Shown in pieces: positions 1-6,680 of a stretch of 11,989 nucleotides of DNA. The stretch is from assembly GCA_003537645.1 (NCBI GenBank), contig DPRM01000120.1:24033-36021 (forward strand), written 5' to 3'. This stretch comes from Prolixibacteraceae bacterium. GTDB taxonomy: Bacteria > Bacteroidota > Bacteroidia > Bacteroidales > Prolixibacteraceae. Position 1 is the first letter of the stretch. Each line of letters starts with the position of its first letter. The translations under genes were made by a program, and so were the position numbers. The notes beneath the pieces are model-generated. The model did no database searches and had not been told where the DNA came from. It worked only from the letters and a program-made list of their open reading frames with translations.

Positions 1-375
1 GGAAAAGACAGCATCAGGATTCACCGTTTGCTGAAAGGTACCGAAAGCTCCGGAGTTGCGGTTCAAACCTATACCGACGAAGGTTTTAGCGGGCGTTTTA
101 CGCTCATGGTAGGTTTTATGCCTGACGGAGCAATCAGCAATATTGAAGTACTCGAACACAAGGAAACACCCGGTCTTGGCACTAAAATGGCTTTACCAGC
201 TTTTAAAGATCAGTTTAAAGGCGTAAAACTGTCGGATTTACCGGGTGAGAAAATCCAGGTAAAAAAAGATGGCGGCCAGGTTGATGCCATCACCGCTGCA
301 ACCATCAGCAGCCGTGCTTTTTGCGACGCTGTAAACCGTGCTTATGCAACCCACAAGAAAGGAGAAAAACAATGA
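1..375 (+). CDS. rnfG: RnfG, electron transport complex FMN-binding subunit (5' partial)
   Basis: C-terminal 124 residues of RnfG; the reading frame is open to the left edge, so the true start lies outside the window. RnfG is a single-span, periplasm-facing subunit of the Rnf complex that carries a covalently bound FMN and passes electrons between the membrane subunits. The fragment shows the FMN-binding domain: the VGFMPDGAI and HKETPGLGTKM segments, then DAITAATISS, the counterpart of the S/T-G-A-T flavinylation motif, with the acceptor threonine encoded at 301-303. The usual glycine of the motif is alanine here. The stop codon overlaps the rnfE start in an ATGA (372-375), indicating translational coupling in the rnf operon. 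The subunit order G-E-A matches known rnf operons, so the identification is firm. Confidence 0.95.
   Translation, partial: GKDSIRIHRLLKGTESSGVAVQTYTDEGFSGRFTLMVGFMPDGAISNIEVLEHKETPGLGTKMALPAFKDQFKGVKLSDLPGEKIQVKKDGGQVDAITAATISSRAFCDAVNRAYATHKKGEKQ
358..364 (+). promoter_or_regulatory. Shine-Dalgarno-like site for rnfE
   Basis: AAAGGAG lies 7 nt before the ATG at 372. It sits inside the end of rnfG and supports 372 rather than the in-frame upstream ATG at 321 as the rnfE start. A recognisable Shine-Dalgarno sequence stands out here because the other gene starts in the window lack one, as is usual in Bacteroidota. Confidence 0.6.
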
Positions 376-962
376 ATCAGGTAAATAATTTTACAAAAGG
401 ATTTTTAAAAGAGAATCCGATTTTGGTTCTGCTGCTGGGAGCCTGTCCAACACTCGCGGTTACCTCATCAGCAGTAAACGGACTTGGAATGGGCTTGGCC
501 ACCACTTTTGTACTGTTCATGTCGAATGTTTTTATTTCCATGATCAAAGGATTCGTTCCTGATAAAGTGCGGATTCCTGCTTTCATTGTAGTAATTGCAA
601 GTTTTGTAACCATTGTCGATTTGCTGATGCAAGGTTATACTCCTGCTTTGTCCAAACAATTGGGAATTTTCATTCCGCTGATCGTGGTAAACTGCATTGT
701 CCTTGGGCGTGCCGAAGCATTCGCAGCAAAAAACAATGTATTATCTTCTATGATCGACGGTCTTGGAATGGGACTTGGGTTCACCATGGCATTGGTTATT
801 CTTGGCGGAATACGGGAAATTCTGGGAGCCGGGTCTATCTTCGGCTTTAAATTTATTGCTGAAAGTGCCGACGGAATCCTTGTATTTATATTGGCACCGG
901 GCGCGTTTATTACACTTGGCTTCCTGATTGCTATCCTGAAAAAAATCAATAAATCCTCATAA
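372..962 (+). CDS. rnfE: RnfE, electron transport complex membrane subunit
   Basis: 196-residue polytopic inner-membrane protein of the RnfD/E/A core, within the usual family length. RnfE and RnfA are homologous, inversely inserted partners; in known Rnf structures they hold a [2Fe-2S] cluster between them inside the membrane. The cysteines expected as ligands are present: Cys25 in LLLGACPTLAV and Cys108 in VVNCIVLGRAEAFA. Further family-typical segments are NGLGMGLATTFVL, IDGLGMGLGFTMAL and GGIREILGAGSIFG. The start at 372 was chosen because it gives the conserved N-terminus, overlaps the rnfG stop, and follows a Shine-Dalgarno-like site; a longer version from 321 would add 17 residues that are simply rnfG read in another frame. 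rnfA follows after 10 bp. Confidence 0.96.
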   Translation: MNQVNNFTKGFLKENPILVLLLGACPTLAVTSSAVNGLGMGLATTFVLFMSNVFISMIKGFVPDKVRIPAFIVVIASFVTIVDLLMQGYTPALSKQLGIFIPLIVVNCIVLGRAEAFAAKNNVLSSMIDGLGMGLGFTMALVILGGIREILGAGSIFGFKFIAESADGILVFILAPGAFITLGFLIAILKKINKSS

Positions 963-972
963 AACCCGGATC

Positions 973-1545
973 ATGGAATATATCATTATCATCATATCAG
1001 CCATATTCGTCAACAACATTGTGTTGGCGCAGTTCCTTGGTATTTGTCCGTTTTTGGGTGTAAGCAACAAAACCGAAACCGCTTTCGGAATGGGCGCTTC
1101 GGTGCTTTTTGTCATGACTCTGGCTACCATTGTAACATTTCTGGTACATACTTATGTCTTAATTCCGCTCAACCTGGCTTATCTTCAAACGATTAGTTTT
1201 ATCCTGATTATCGCAGCCTTAGTTCAGATGCTCGAAATTATCCTGAAAAAAGTTAGTCCAACACTTTATCAGGCTTTGGGTATTTTTCTTCCATTAATCA
1301 CAACTAACTGTGCTGTTCTTGGGGTGGCTATTTTGGTTTTTCAGAAAAATTTTGGCTTGACCGAATCGGTAGTATTCGCGGTTTCTTCAGCAATCGGGTT
1401 TACACTTGCACTGGTTATTTTCTCCGGAATCCGCGAACAGCTTGCTTTGGCCGATGTTCCGAAAGGAATGAAAGGAATTCCGATTGCGCTGGTAACTGCC
1501 GGTATTCTGGCACTGGCATTTATGGGTTTTGCCGGGCTGGTATAG
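973..1545 (+). CDS. rnfA: RnfA, electron transport complex membrane subunit
   Basis: 190-residue membrane protein, full length for RnfA, predicted to span the inner membrane about six times. It pairs with RnfE. Cys25 in AQFLGICPFLGVSN and Cys113 in ITTNCAVLGVAI are the expected ligands of the membrane-embedded [2Fe-2S] cluster shared with RnfE Cys25/Cys108. The segments AFGMGASVLFVMTL and FSGIREQL are also typical. It is the last gene of the rnf operon: only 10 bp separate it from rnfE and a terminator follows about 140 bp downstream. By family knowledge the complex couples ferredoxin oxidation and NAD+ reduction to Na+ or H+ export; which ion is used cannot be read from this part. Confidence 0.96.
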   Translation: MEYIIIIISAIFVNNIVLAQFLGICPFLGVSNKTETAFGMGASVLFVMTLATIVTFLVHTYVLIPLNLAYLQTISFILIIAALVQMLEIILKKVSPTLYQALGIFLPLITTNCAVLGVAILVFQKNFGLTESVVFAVSSAIGFTLALVIFSGIREQLALADVPKGMKGIPIALVTAGILALAFMGFAGLV

Positions 1546-1566
1546 AGAAGGATCATCTCGAAACAG

Positions 1567-1606
1567 GTCATTTAATGTCATTTGTTTCACGTCATTAGTG
1601 GTCATT
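1567..1606 (+). repeat. Four GTCATT copies in the spacer after rnfA
   Basis: GTCATT begins at 1567, 1577, 1591 and 1601, giving start-to-start spacings of 10, 14 and 10 nt, so the copies form two evenly spaced pairs. The following stretch to about 1672 is low in complexity and rich in ATT/GAATATT-like words. No coding function is evident. It could be a degenerate intergenic repeat or a binding-site array; the sequence alone does not decide. Confidence 0.4.
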
Positions 1607-1684
1607 GCCGAACCCACCTGGAAATTGGTTATTGGATATTCGACATTGAATATTAATGGTTGTCAGAAGAAATTTAGAAAATAC

Positions 1685-1711
1685 AAGCAGCTTTCTATGA
1701 GCTGCTTTTTT
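1685..1711 (+). terminator. Rho-independent terminator of the rnf operon
   Basis: AAGCAGCT (1685-1692) pairs perfectly with AGCTGCTT (1700-1707) around a 7-nt loop, and T1706-T1711 forms a T-run. It lies 140 bp after rnfA and ends only 11 bp before the next start codon. That placement leaves no room for a promoter between the terminator and the next gene. Confidence 0.8.
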
Positions 1712-1722
1712 ACTTTCAGAAA

Positions 1723-2664
1723 ATGAACAACGAAAACTCCGGAATAAAAGCCCGCTTATTAAAATGCGTTAAAACTTCGCTTCCGCAGGGAACAAAAACG
1801 GCCATTTGGCTGCTGAAACTAACTATTCCAGTTTCGTTCGCGGTTTTTTTGCTTAACTTTTTCGGTATTCTGAATGTGATTGCCGGTTGGGTAGCTCCCT
1901 TGTTTAAACTAATCGGCTTGTCAGGACAGGCATCCATTGTACTCATCACCAGCTTTTTCACTAACATTTATTCGGTAATTGCAGTAATGACCACTCTTGG
2001 AACCGGCCAGCGGGAAGGGACAATACTCGCAGTAATGTGTTTGATCTCACATGCATTAATTGTTGAAACTGCCATCCAGAAACGAACAGGCTCGACACCC
2101 TGGCGAATGGTTTTAACTCGCATATCTGCCAGTTTCATAGCTGCATGGGGCTTAAATTTATTGCTTCCGGGAGAAATGAATATTGCTGATGCAAACTATA
2201 TCCGTGAAGCAAAGGCATTTCAGCCGGCCATGTTAAACTGGTTGACAGATATGACAATCACCACCATTAAGATTATAGTTCTGGTAAATTTACTGCTGAT
2301 CCTGCAAAGAATACTGAATGAATTCGGGCTGATCAAATGGATTCTGAAACCATTTATTCCATTGTTAAAGCTCATGGGTTTGCCTGCCAATACCGGATTT
2401 CTGTGGATGATTGCCAATACTTTGGGCCTTTCTTATGGTGGCGCCATCATGATAAGTGAGTCGGAAGAAGGCAAGCTTAGCAAAGAGGACGCAGATTTGC
2501 TGAACCACCACATCGCCGTTTCGCATTCTCAACTTGAAGATCCACTGCTATTTGTAGCGGTTGGTTACCCAATGGCCATCCTTATCTGGCCGCGGATACT
2601 GCTTGCAATTGCTTTTGTATGGATAAGAAGACTTGAACTTTGGATAAGAATAAAACGAACCTGA
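1723..2664 (+). CDS. Nucleoside-recognition (Gate) domain membrane protein
   Basis: 313-residue polytopic membrane protein of the nucleoside-recognition/Gate superfamily, which also includes SpmA/SpmB-like proteins and the gate segments of nucleoside and ferrous-iron transporters. Transport is the general inference; the substrate is unknown. Hydrophobic segments fall roughly at 28-62, 68-92, 98-115, 130-150, 178-198, 205-245 and 275-305. It appears internally duplicated: residues 59-70 (APLFKLIGLSGQ) and 212-223 (IPLLKLMGLPAN) occur in matching contexts, each followed by a hydrophobic stretch with a small-residue/Asn motif. The second half carries a conserved-looking polar motif, NHHIAVSHSQLEDP, at 261-274. 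The ATG at 1723 follows the rnf terminator closely and has no clear ribosome site. It is probably reached by readthrough or by a promoter within 1546-1690. The basic N-terminus of about 25 residues is not a signal peptide. Confidence 0.8.
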   Translation: MNNENSGIKARLLKCVKTSLPQGTKTAIWLLKLTIPVSFAVFLLNFFGILNVIAGWVAPLFKLIGLSGQASIVLITSFFTNIYSVIAVMTTLGTGQREGTILAVMCLISHALIVETAIQKRTGSTPWRMVLTRISASFIAAWGLNLLLPGEMNIADANYIREAKAFQPAMLNWLTDMTITTIKIIVLVNLLLILQRILNEFGLIKWILKPFIPLLKLMGLPANTGFLWMIANTLGLSYGGAIMISESEEGKLSKEDADLLNHHIAVSHSQLEDPLLFVAVGYPMAILIWPRILLAIAFVWIRRLELWIRIKRT

Positions 2665-2695
2665 ACAGCATAGAAACAAAACCAGCAAACAATAA

Positions 2696-2730
2696 AAATC
2701 CCAAATTCTTAAAGATAGAATTCGGGATTT
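2696..2730 (-). terminator. Terminator between convergent genes, mainly for GH42
   Basis: Arms 2696-2709 and 2717-2730 pair over 14 positions with a 7-nt loop. On the minus strand the one imperfect position is a G-U pair and the hairpin runs straight into a T-run (TTTTT), as expected for a terminator about 60 bp after the GH42 stop. On the plus strand the same position is an A-C mismatch and no T-run follows, so it may work less well for the Gate-protein gene. A second small hairpin (TTCACT-TTG-AGTGAA, 2758-2772) lies nearer the GH42 stop. Confidence 0.75.
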
Positions 2731-2791
2731 CGCATATTGGATACATAAAGTAAGAGCTTCACTTTGAGTGAAACCCTGACTTAAAAATCAT

Positions 2792-4894
2792 TTATTTCAC
2801 CTTCCAAACCAGTACATCAGCCGTTTTCAGCGCCTTTGTTCCTATCAGAATTTCGACGCTGGCAGGCAAATTTATTTCGTAAACCTTGTCTGAATAATTT
2901 ACGGCAATGCCAAACCCATCGCGGTACTCTACCATCACACCTTCCGGATAATTTTCAACCGGAATTCCTTGCTGCTTGTAAAGTTTGGTCAAAACCTGTT
3001 TTTCCAGATCGCCCGATCTTGAATCGACACCGATGTAAGTTACAGTTCCTTTACCAAGTTTGCGAGAAACTACGGCAGATGTTCCGGCGTAAAAATCGCC
3101 CTCAAAAGTAGCCCAGGTTTCGGTTCCGGTCATTGGCTTCAGCAAATCGCCCCAGCTTGTCCATGCATATTCCTGATTGTTGAACCTGATTTTATCAGGC
3201 GAATGCGGCATCAGCAGATCATACGATTCAATTTCAGCACCAATCAGCTTCCAGATGGGTTGTGCAAATTTAGCTTCCCACAAATGTCCGTTCCTGTCCT
3301 GAAGCCCGGTACGGGTTGTCATCACCAGGTTACCGCCATTTTCAGCATAGCGGGTCAATTTGTCAATCATTTGCTGATCAATCATCTGATAAGCTGGAAC
3401 CACCAAAACCGGATAATTTGCAAAATTGGTGGTGTCGCGAACAAAATCAACCGGTGCCCCAAACGATTTCACGGCTTTGTAATATTTCATGAAATGCCCT
3501 TCAGTATTCCATTCGGAGGTTTGTTTGTTCAGGTTTATTGCCTGTACATTATCCGAGTTAAACAGTATGCCGGTTTTACGCTGAAGGTACGATTTTGGCA
3601 GTTGCACTTTCGCATCGTAGTTCTTGCGCAATTTGTTAATATCCTGAATAAACTGACTGAATTCCATTCCTCCACGGGTAGGAGTTACTCCGTCGGTACC
3701 CACAATTCCGTAATGATAAGCTTCGTAGCCATAAAGTGGTGCACGGTAACGATAAGTACAAGTGAGTTTACTTCCGCCAGCAAACACATGCCACAGCCAC
3801 AGGCGCATGGCTCCCGGAAGCGGTTGCGGATTGATGCTTCCCCAGTTTACCTGCCCGGGCTGTAATTCCATAATACCGTAAATGCCTTTCAACGGACGGA
3901 AAAAATCGTTGGCCATTGCAATGCGCGAATATTCGCCCACACGGTAACCTTTTGGGCCGATACCACGATCGCCACCATAAACCATGTAGCGTGTATAAGT
4001 TTCAAAATCAAGCTCTTTGCTCATTCCAACATAACCCACGTCGTACATTGGTATGTAATTCGAGGTAATGTACTGGTCGGCAGATGTATATTTCCGGATT
4101 ATGCGGGCTTGTTCATCGAGAAACGAAGCTGTTTCCTCATCGGCAAACCGGTAATGATCGAGCCGTTGGTGCAAATTTATTCCCCACTGTTTATGCATCG
4201 GAAGATTAATTTCCTGAAAATCGGTGTAAGTACCACTCCAGAAGTTGTTTCCCCAGGCTTTGTTTACTGCATCAATGGTCTTGTATTTTTGTTTTACCCA
4301 ATCGCGGAAACGTTGCGGGGCATCTTTTCCGTAATCGAAAAAGCGACGTGGCTCATTATCTAATTGCCAGCCAATTACACGCTTATCGTTTCCATACCTT
4401 TTGGCTAATTCTTCAATCATTTTCATCGAATACGACCGGTAATAATTGCTTGAGAATGTAGCATGTTGCCTGGCTCCGTGATCCATTTGCTTGCCGTCTT
4501 CTTCGGTTGCCAGCACTTCGGGATGTTTACGAACCAGCCAAACCGGCGGCGTTGCTGTTGAAGTACACAAAATCACTTTCAGGTTATACTTCGCGGCCAG
4601 TTGCAATGACCGGTCTAACCATTTGAAATCGTATTTACCTTCCGAAGGTTCGAGCTGCGCCCATGCAAACTCGGCAAAGTGGGTAAATTCGAAACCCATT
4701 TTTGCCATGTTCTGAAAGTCGCGTTCCCATTGGGTTGAGTCCCAGTGTTCAGGATAATAGTAAACCCCAACGGTGTTCAGGTCTTTCGCCGGAAAGAACT
4801 TTTCAGGATTAATAGCAAATGAATTAAAGCACAAAACTATTCCGGATAAACCCAGAATGAGCTGCTTTTTAATTGAAAATAAGGATTTGTACAT
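2792..4894 (-). CDS. Secreted GH42 beta-galactosidase
   Basis: 700-residue glycoside hydrolase of family 42, cleaving terminal beta-galactosyl residues from oligosaccharides. The N-terminus (MYKSLFSIKKQLILGLSGIV and onward) is a Sec signal peptide, with likely cleavage after FNSFA at about residue 27, so the enzyme should be periplasmic. The TIM-barrel catalytic domain covers about 38-415: GVYYYPEHW near its start, the acid/base Glu181 in GWQLDNEP, and the nucleophile Glu343 in GIMELQPGQVNWG. A trimerisation-type domain follows (about 440-640, with AENGGNLVMTTRTGL), then a small C-terminal beta domain. The zinc-binding cysteine cluster of some GH42 enzymes is not seen. Start: an in-frame ATG at 4966 would add 24 residues before the signal peptide and lies upstream of the candidate promoter, so 4894 is preferred. 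No SusC/SusD pair is nearby. The natural substrate cannot be told. Confidence 0.93.
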   Translation of the reverse strand: MYKSLFSIKKQLILGLSGIVLCFNSFAINPEKFFPAKDLNTVGVYYYPEHWDSTQWERDFQNMAKMGFEFTHFAEFAWAQLEPSEGKYDFKWLDRSLQLAAKYNLKVILCTSTATPPVWLVRKHPEVLATEEDGKQMDHGARQHATFSSNYYRSYSMKMIEELAKRYGNDKRVIGWQLDNEPRRFFDYGKDAPQRFRDWVKQKYKTIDAVNKAWGNNFWSGTYTDFQEINLPMHKQWGINLHQRLDHYRFADEETASFLDEQARIIRKYTSADQYITSNYIPMYDVGYVGMSKELDFETYTRYMVYGGDRGIGPKGYRVGEYSRIAMANDFFRPLKGIYGIMELQPGQVNWGSINPQPLPGAMRLWLWHVFAGGSKLTCTYRYRAPLYGYEAYHYGIVGTDGVTPTRGGMEFSQFIQDINKLRKNYDAKVQLPKSYLQRKTGILFNSDNVQAINLNKQTSEWNTEGHFMKYYKAVKSFGAPVDFVRDTTNFANYPVLVVPAYQMIDQQMIDKLTRYAENGGNLVMTTRTGLQDRNGHLWEAKFAQPIWKLIGAEIESYDLLMPHSPDKIRFNNQEYAWTSWGDLLKPMTGTETWATFEGDFYAGTSAVVSRKLGKGTVTYIGVDSRSGDLEKQVLTKLYKQQGIPVENYPEGVMVEYRDGFGIAVNYSDKVYEINLPASVEILIGTKALKTADVLVWKVK

Positions 4895-4929
4895 ACGTTT
4901 AAAATTAGATTTATAATAAATTGGCGTTG

Positions 4930-4960
4930 CAAGTATATAACAAATCTGTGGTAAACCAAG
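4930..4960 (-). promoter_or_regulatory. Candidate Bacteroidota-type promoter for GH42
   Basis: On the minus strand, CTTG (4960-4957) is followed after 19 nt by TATACTTG (4937-4930). This fits the Bacteroidota sigma consensus TTG-N19-TAnnTTTG with one mismatch in the -7 box. It would put the transcript start near 4925 and a leader of about 30 nt before the ATG at 4894. It suggests that GH42 is transcribed on its own although it follows cstA in the same direction with a 104-bp gap. Confidence 0.5.
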
Positions 4961-4998
4961 CTTCAATGGTATTGCATGATTTGTTTACTGGATTTTTT

Positions 4999-6420
4999 TC
5001 AAGATTCTTTTTTCACTTTTACAAAAAATAATAATGCAAAGAAAAGTGCTGCAATTAATCCGGCTGAAACTGAAACTGTATATGACAATCCAAATCCTTC
5101 AGGAGCAAACAACAGGTAACTTGTAATTACGGTGGTCATAAACAGTGCGGGAATAAATGTGATCCAGTAGAATTTCTTTTCGCGCGCCAGATAAACTGTA
5201 ATTGCCCAAAGAACTATCATTGCCAGCGTTTGGTTCGACCATGCAAAATACCGCCAAATCACTGCGAAATCGACCAAAGTCAGTCCATAACCAACAGCAA
5301 ATAAAGGGATGCTAACCATCAGCCGGTTTTTTATTGGTCCTTGTTTGAATTTCAGGAAATCGGCTACAATTAAGCGTGCACTGCGGAAAGCCGTGTCGCC
5401 CGAGGTAATTGGTGCCGCAACAACTCCGAGTAATGCCAGTGCCCCGCCCAGTTTGCCGAGTAATGAATTCGAAATTTCGTTCACCACAAAAGCAGCGTTT
5501 CCTTTATTGGCAACCATTATTTCGTTGAGCGGCCCGACACCTCCGTAAAAGGCCATTCCGATGGAAGCCCAAATCAATGCGACAATTCCTTCGGTAATCA
5601 TAGCGCCATAAAATACTCCCCTGCCCTGTTTTTCATTGGTAATACAGCGCGCCATCAGCGGCGCCTGTGTGGCATGAAATCCTGAAATAGCACCACAGGC
5701 AATGGTAATGAACATCATCGGAAAAATAGGGAACTTTTCGGGCTGGTCGTGAAAATTGGTCAGGTTTTCGAGTGTAAGTTCCGGTATTTGGTAACCTTCA
5801 ACAAACAAGGCCATAGATAAACCAACCGCCATAAACAGTAGCGCAAACCCAAAAACCGGGTAAATTCTGCCAATTATTTTATCGATCGGCAGCATGGTTG
5901 CAAGCACATAGTATATAAAAACCACCCAAACCCAAAAATTCATTGTCAAAGTCTCGGGTGTCAGGCTTTCCAGGATTTTTGCAGGTCCCATAATGAAAAC
6001 CGCACCAACGATCACCATCAGCAAAACGGTAAAACCACGCATAAACTGTTTGGTGCCAACTCCCAGGTAGATTCCGACAATTTCGGGAATACTCAATCCT
6101 TTGTGTTTCACCGAAAGCATTCCTGAAAAATAATCGTGCACGGCACCGCCAAAAATAGAACCGAAAACAATCCACAAAAAGGCGACTGGTCCCCACATCG
6201 CCCCGGCTACAGCACCAAAAATGGGACCGAGTCCGGCGATGTTCAGAAATTGGATGAGGAACGTCCGCCATTTGGGCATCGGCATATAATCTACACCATC
6301 TCTCATTGCTAACGCAGGTGTTTCGCGCTTTTCGTCGGCTCCAAAAATGCGCTCGGCCACTTTGCTGTAAAAAATGTAACCCAGAACTAACAAAGCAATT
6401 GAGATAAAAAAGGTAATCAT
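4999..6420 (-). CDS. cstA: CstA family carbon-starvation/pyruvate-type transporter
   Basis: 473-residue polytopic inner-membrane protein of the CstA family. In Enterobacteria, CstA and its relative BtsT take up pyruvate, and CstA has also been linked to peptide use during carbon starvation; the substrate here is unproven. The diagnostic N-terminal region is clear: the LIQFLNIAGLGPIFGAVAGA segment, WGPVAFLWIVFGSIFGGAVHD at about 76-96, then SVKHKGLSIPEIVGIYLG. Later family-typical stretches are TIACGAISGFHATQAPLMAR and APITSGDTAFRSARLIVADF. At 473 residues it is well short of the roughly 700-residue E. coli protein and lacks much of the C-terminal membrane extension; this short form is what I expect in Bacteroidota rather than a truncation. 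The start at 6420 begins directly with the first membrane helix. The 260-bp spacer upstream shows no convincing promoter. Confidence 0.92.
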   Translation of the reverse strand: MITFFISIALLVLGYIFYSKVAERIFGADEKRETPALAMRDGVDYMPMPKWRTFLIQFLNIAGLGPIFGAVAGAMWGPVAFLWIVFGSIFGGAVHDYFSGMLSVKHKGLSIPEIVGIYLGVGTKQFMRGFTVLLMVIVGAVFIMGPAKILESLTPETLTMNFWVWVVFIYYVLATMLPIDKIIGRIYPVFGFALLFMAVGLSMALFVEGYQIPELTLENLTNFHDQPEKFPIFPMMFITIACGAISGFHATQAPLMARCITNEKQGRGVFYGAMITEGIVALIWASIGMAFYGGVGPLNEIMVANKGNAAFVVNEISNSLLGKLGGALALLGVVAAPITSGDTAFRSARLIVADFLKFKQGPIKNRLMVSIPLFAVGYGLTLVDFAVIWRYFAWSNQTLAMIVLWAITVYLAREKKFYWITFIPALFMTTVITSYLLFAPEGFGLSYTVSVSAGLIAALFFALLFFVKVKKES

Positions 6421-6491
6421 ATCGTTTAGTTAATCAGTTTATTTAGTCATTTCAAATCAATTATATATCTACTTAAAAAAGACAATGCCGT

Positions 6492-6540
6492 TTCGTCCGA
6501 AAGTAGGCAAAGCCTTGTTCTGCGAAGTCCCGCGGACGAA
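6492..6540. repeat. Inverted repeat with 8-bp arms
   Basis: TTCGTCCG (6492-6499) and CGGACGAA (6533-6540) are perfect inverse copies around 33 nt that include a small GGC-AAA-GCC hairpin. The block is richer in G+C than its A/T-rich surroundings. On the minus strand it reads as a short peptide (MAFVRGTSQNKALPTFGRNG) that resembles translated intergenic repeats I associate with Bacteroidota genomes. That resemblance is from memory and is not tested. It is not placed as a terminator because no T-run follows on either strand. Confidence 0.45.
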
Positions 6541-6568
6541 TGCCATCCTCAACTTCTTCCTTCTATAA

Positions 6569-6600
6569 ATATTTTGCTCCTCTGGAGCGAAAACCAATAT
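6569..6600. repeat. Short palindrome GCTCC-TCT-GGAGC
   Basis: GCTCC (6576-6580) and GGAGC (6584-6588) pair around a 3-nt loop. The flanks ATATTTT and AAAACCAATAT extend the symmetry with one bulged G and a short interruption. Neither strand has a T-run directly after the stem, so it is a poor terminator. It is probably a second piece of the repeat-like spacer. Confidence 0.4.
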
Positions 6601-6680
6601 GCGTTAGGTCTGATTAGAACAAATTAGTGCCAGAAGCCCGAAATATTTGTAGAATTAACAAAAATCAGGAACGTCAATAC

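Larger units (their letters stand above)
6421..6680. other. Spacer between cstA and the FAD oxidoreductase
   Basis: No gene is evident. The first 60 bp (6421-6480) is A/T-rich leader of cstA. 6481-6600 holds two inverted-repeat structures, listed separately, and looks like a decayed intergenic repeat. 6601-6680 is the downstream region of the oxidoreductase gene and shows no obvious intrinsic terminator. Confidence 0.5.

Noticed and set aside
321..371. Upstream in-frame ATG that would lengthen RnfE by 17 residues
   Set aside because: The added residues overlap conserved rnfG coding sequence and do not look like an RnfE N-terminus; the ATG at 372 has a ribosome site and an ATGA overlap.
1529..1726. 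65-residue plus-strand ORF spanning the rnfA end and the spacer
   Set aside because: It overlaps the rnfA 3' end in another frame, crosses the low-complexity spacer and terminator, and shows no domain.
3203..3865. 220-residue plus-strand open frame inside GH42
   Set aside because: Antisense shadow of a strongly conserved catalytic gene; no recognisable domain and low-complexity composition.
4895..4966. Longer GH42 N-terminus from the ATG at 4966
   Set aside because: It would place 24 extra residues ahead of a clear signal peptide and would start upstream of the candidate promoter.
5879..6271. 130-residue minus-strand frame inside cstA
   Set aside because: It overlaps cstA in another frame on the same strand, and cstA carries the conserved motifs.
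6569..6600. Reading the GCTCC-TCT-GGAGC palindrome as the oxidoreductase terminator
   Set aside because: The stem is only 5 bp of G/C pairing and no T-run follows on the minus strand.
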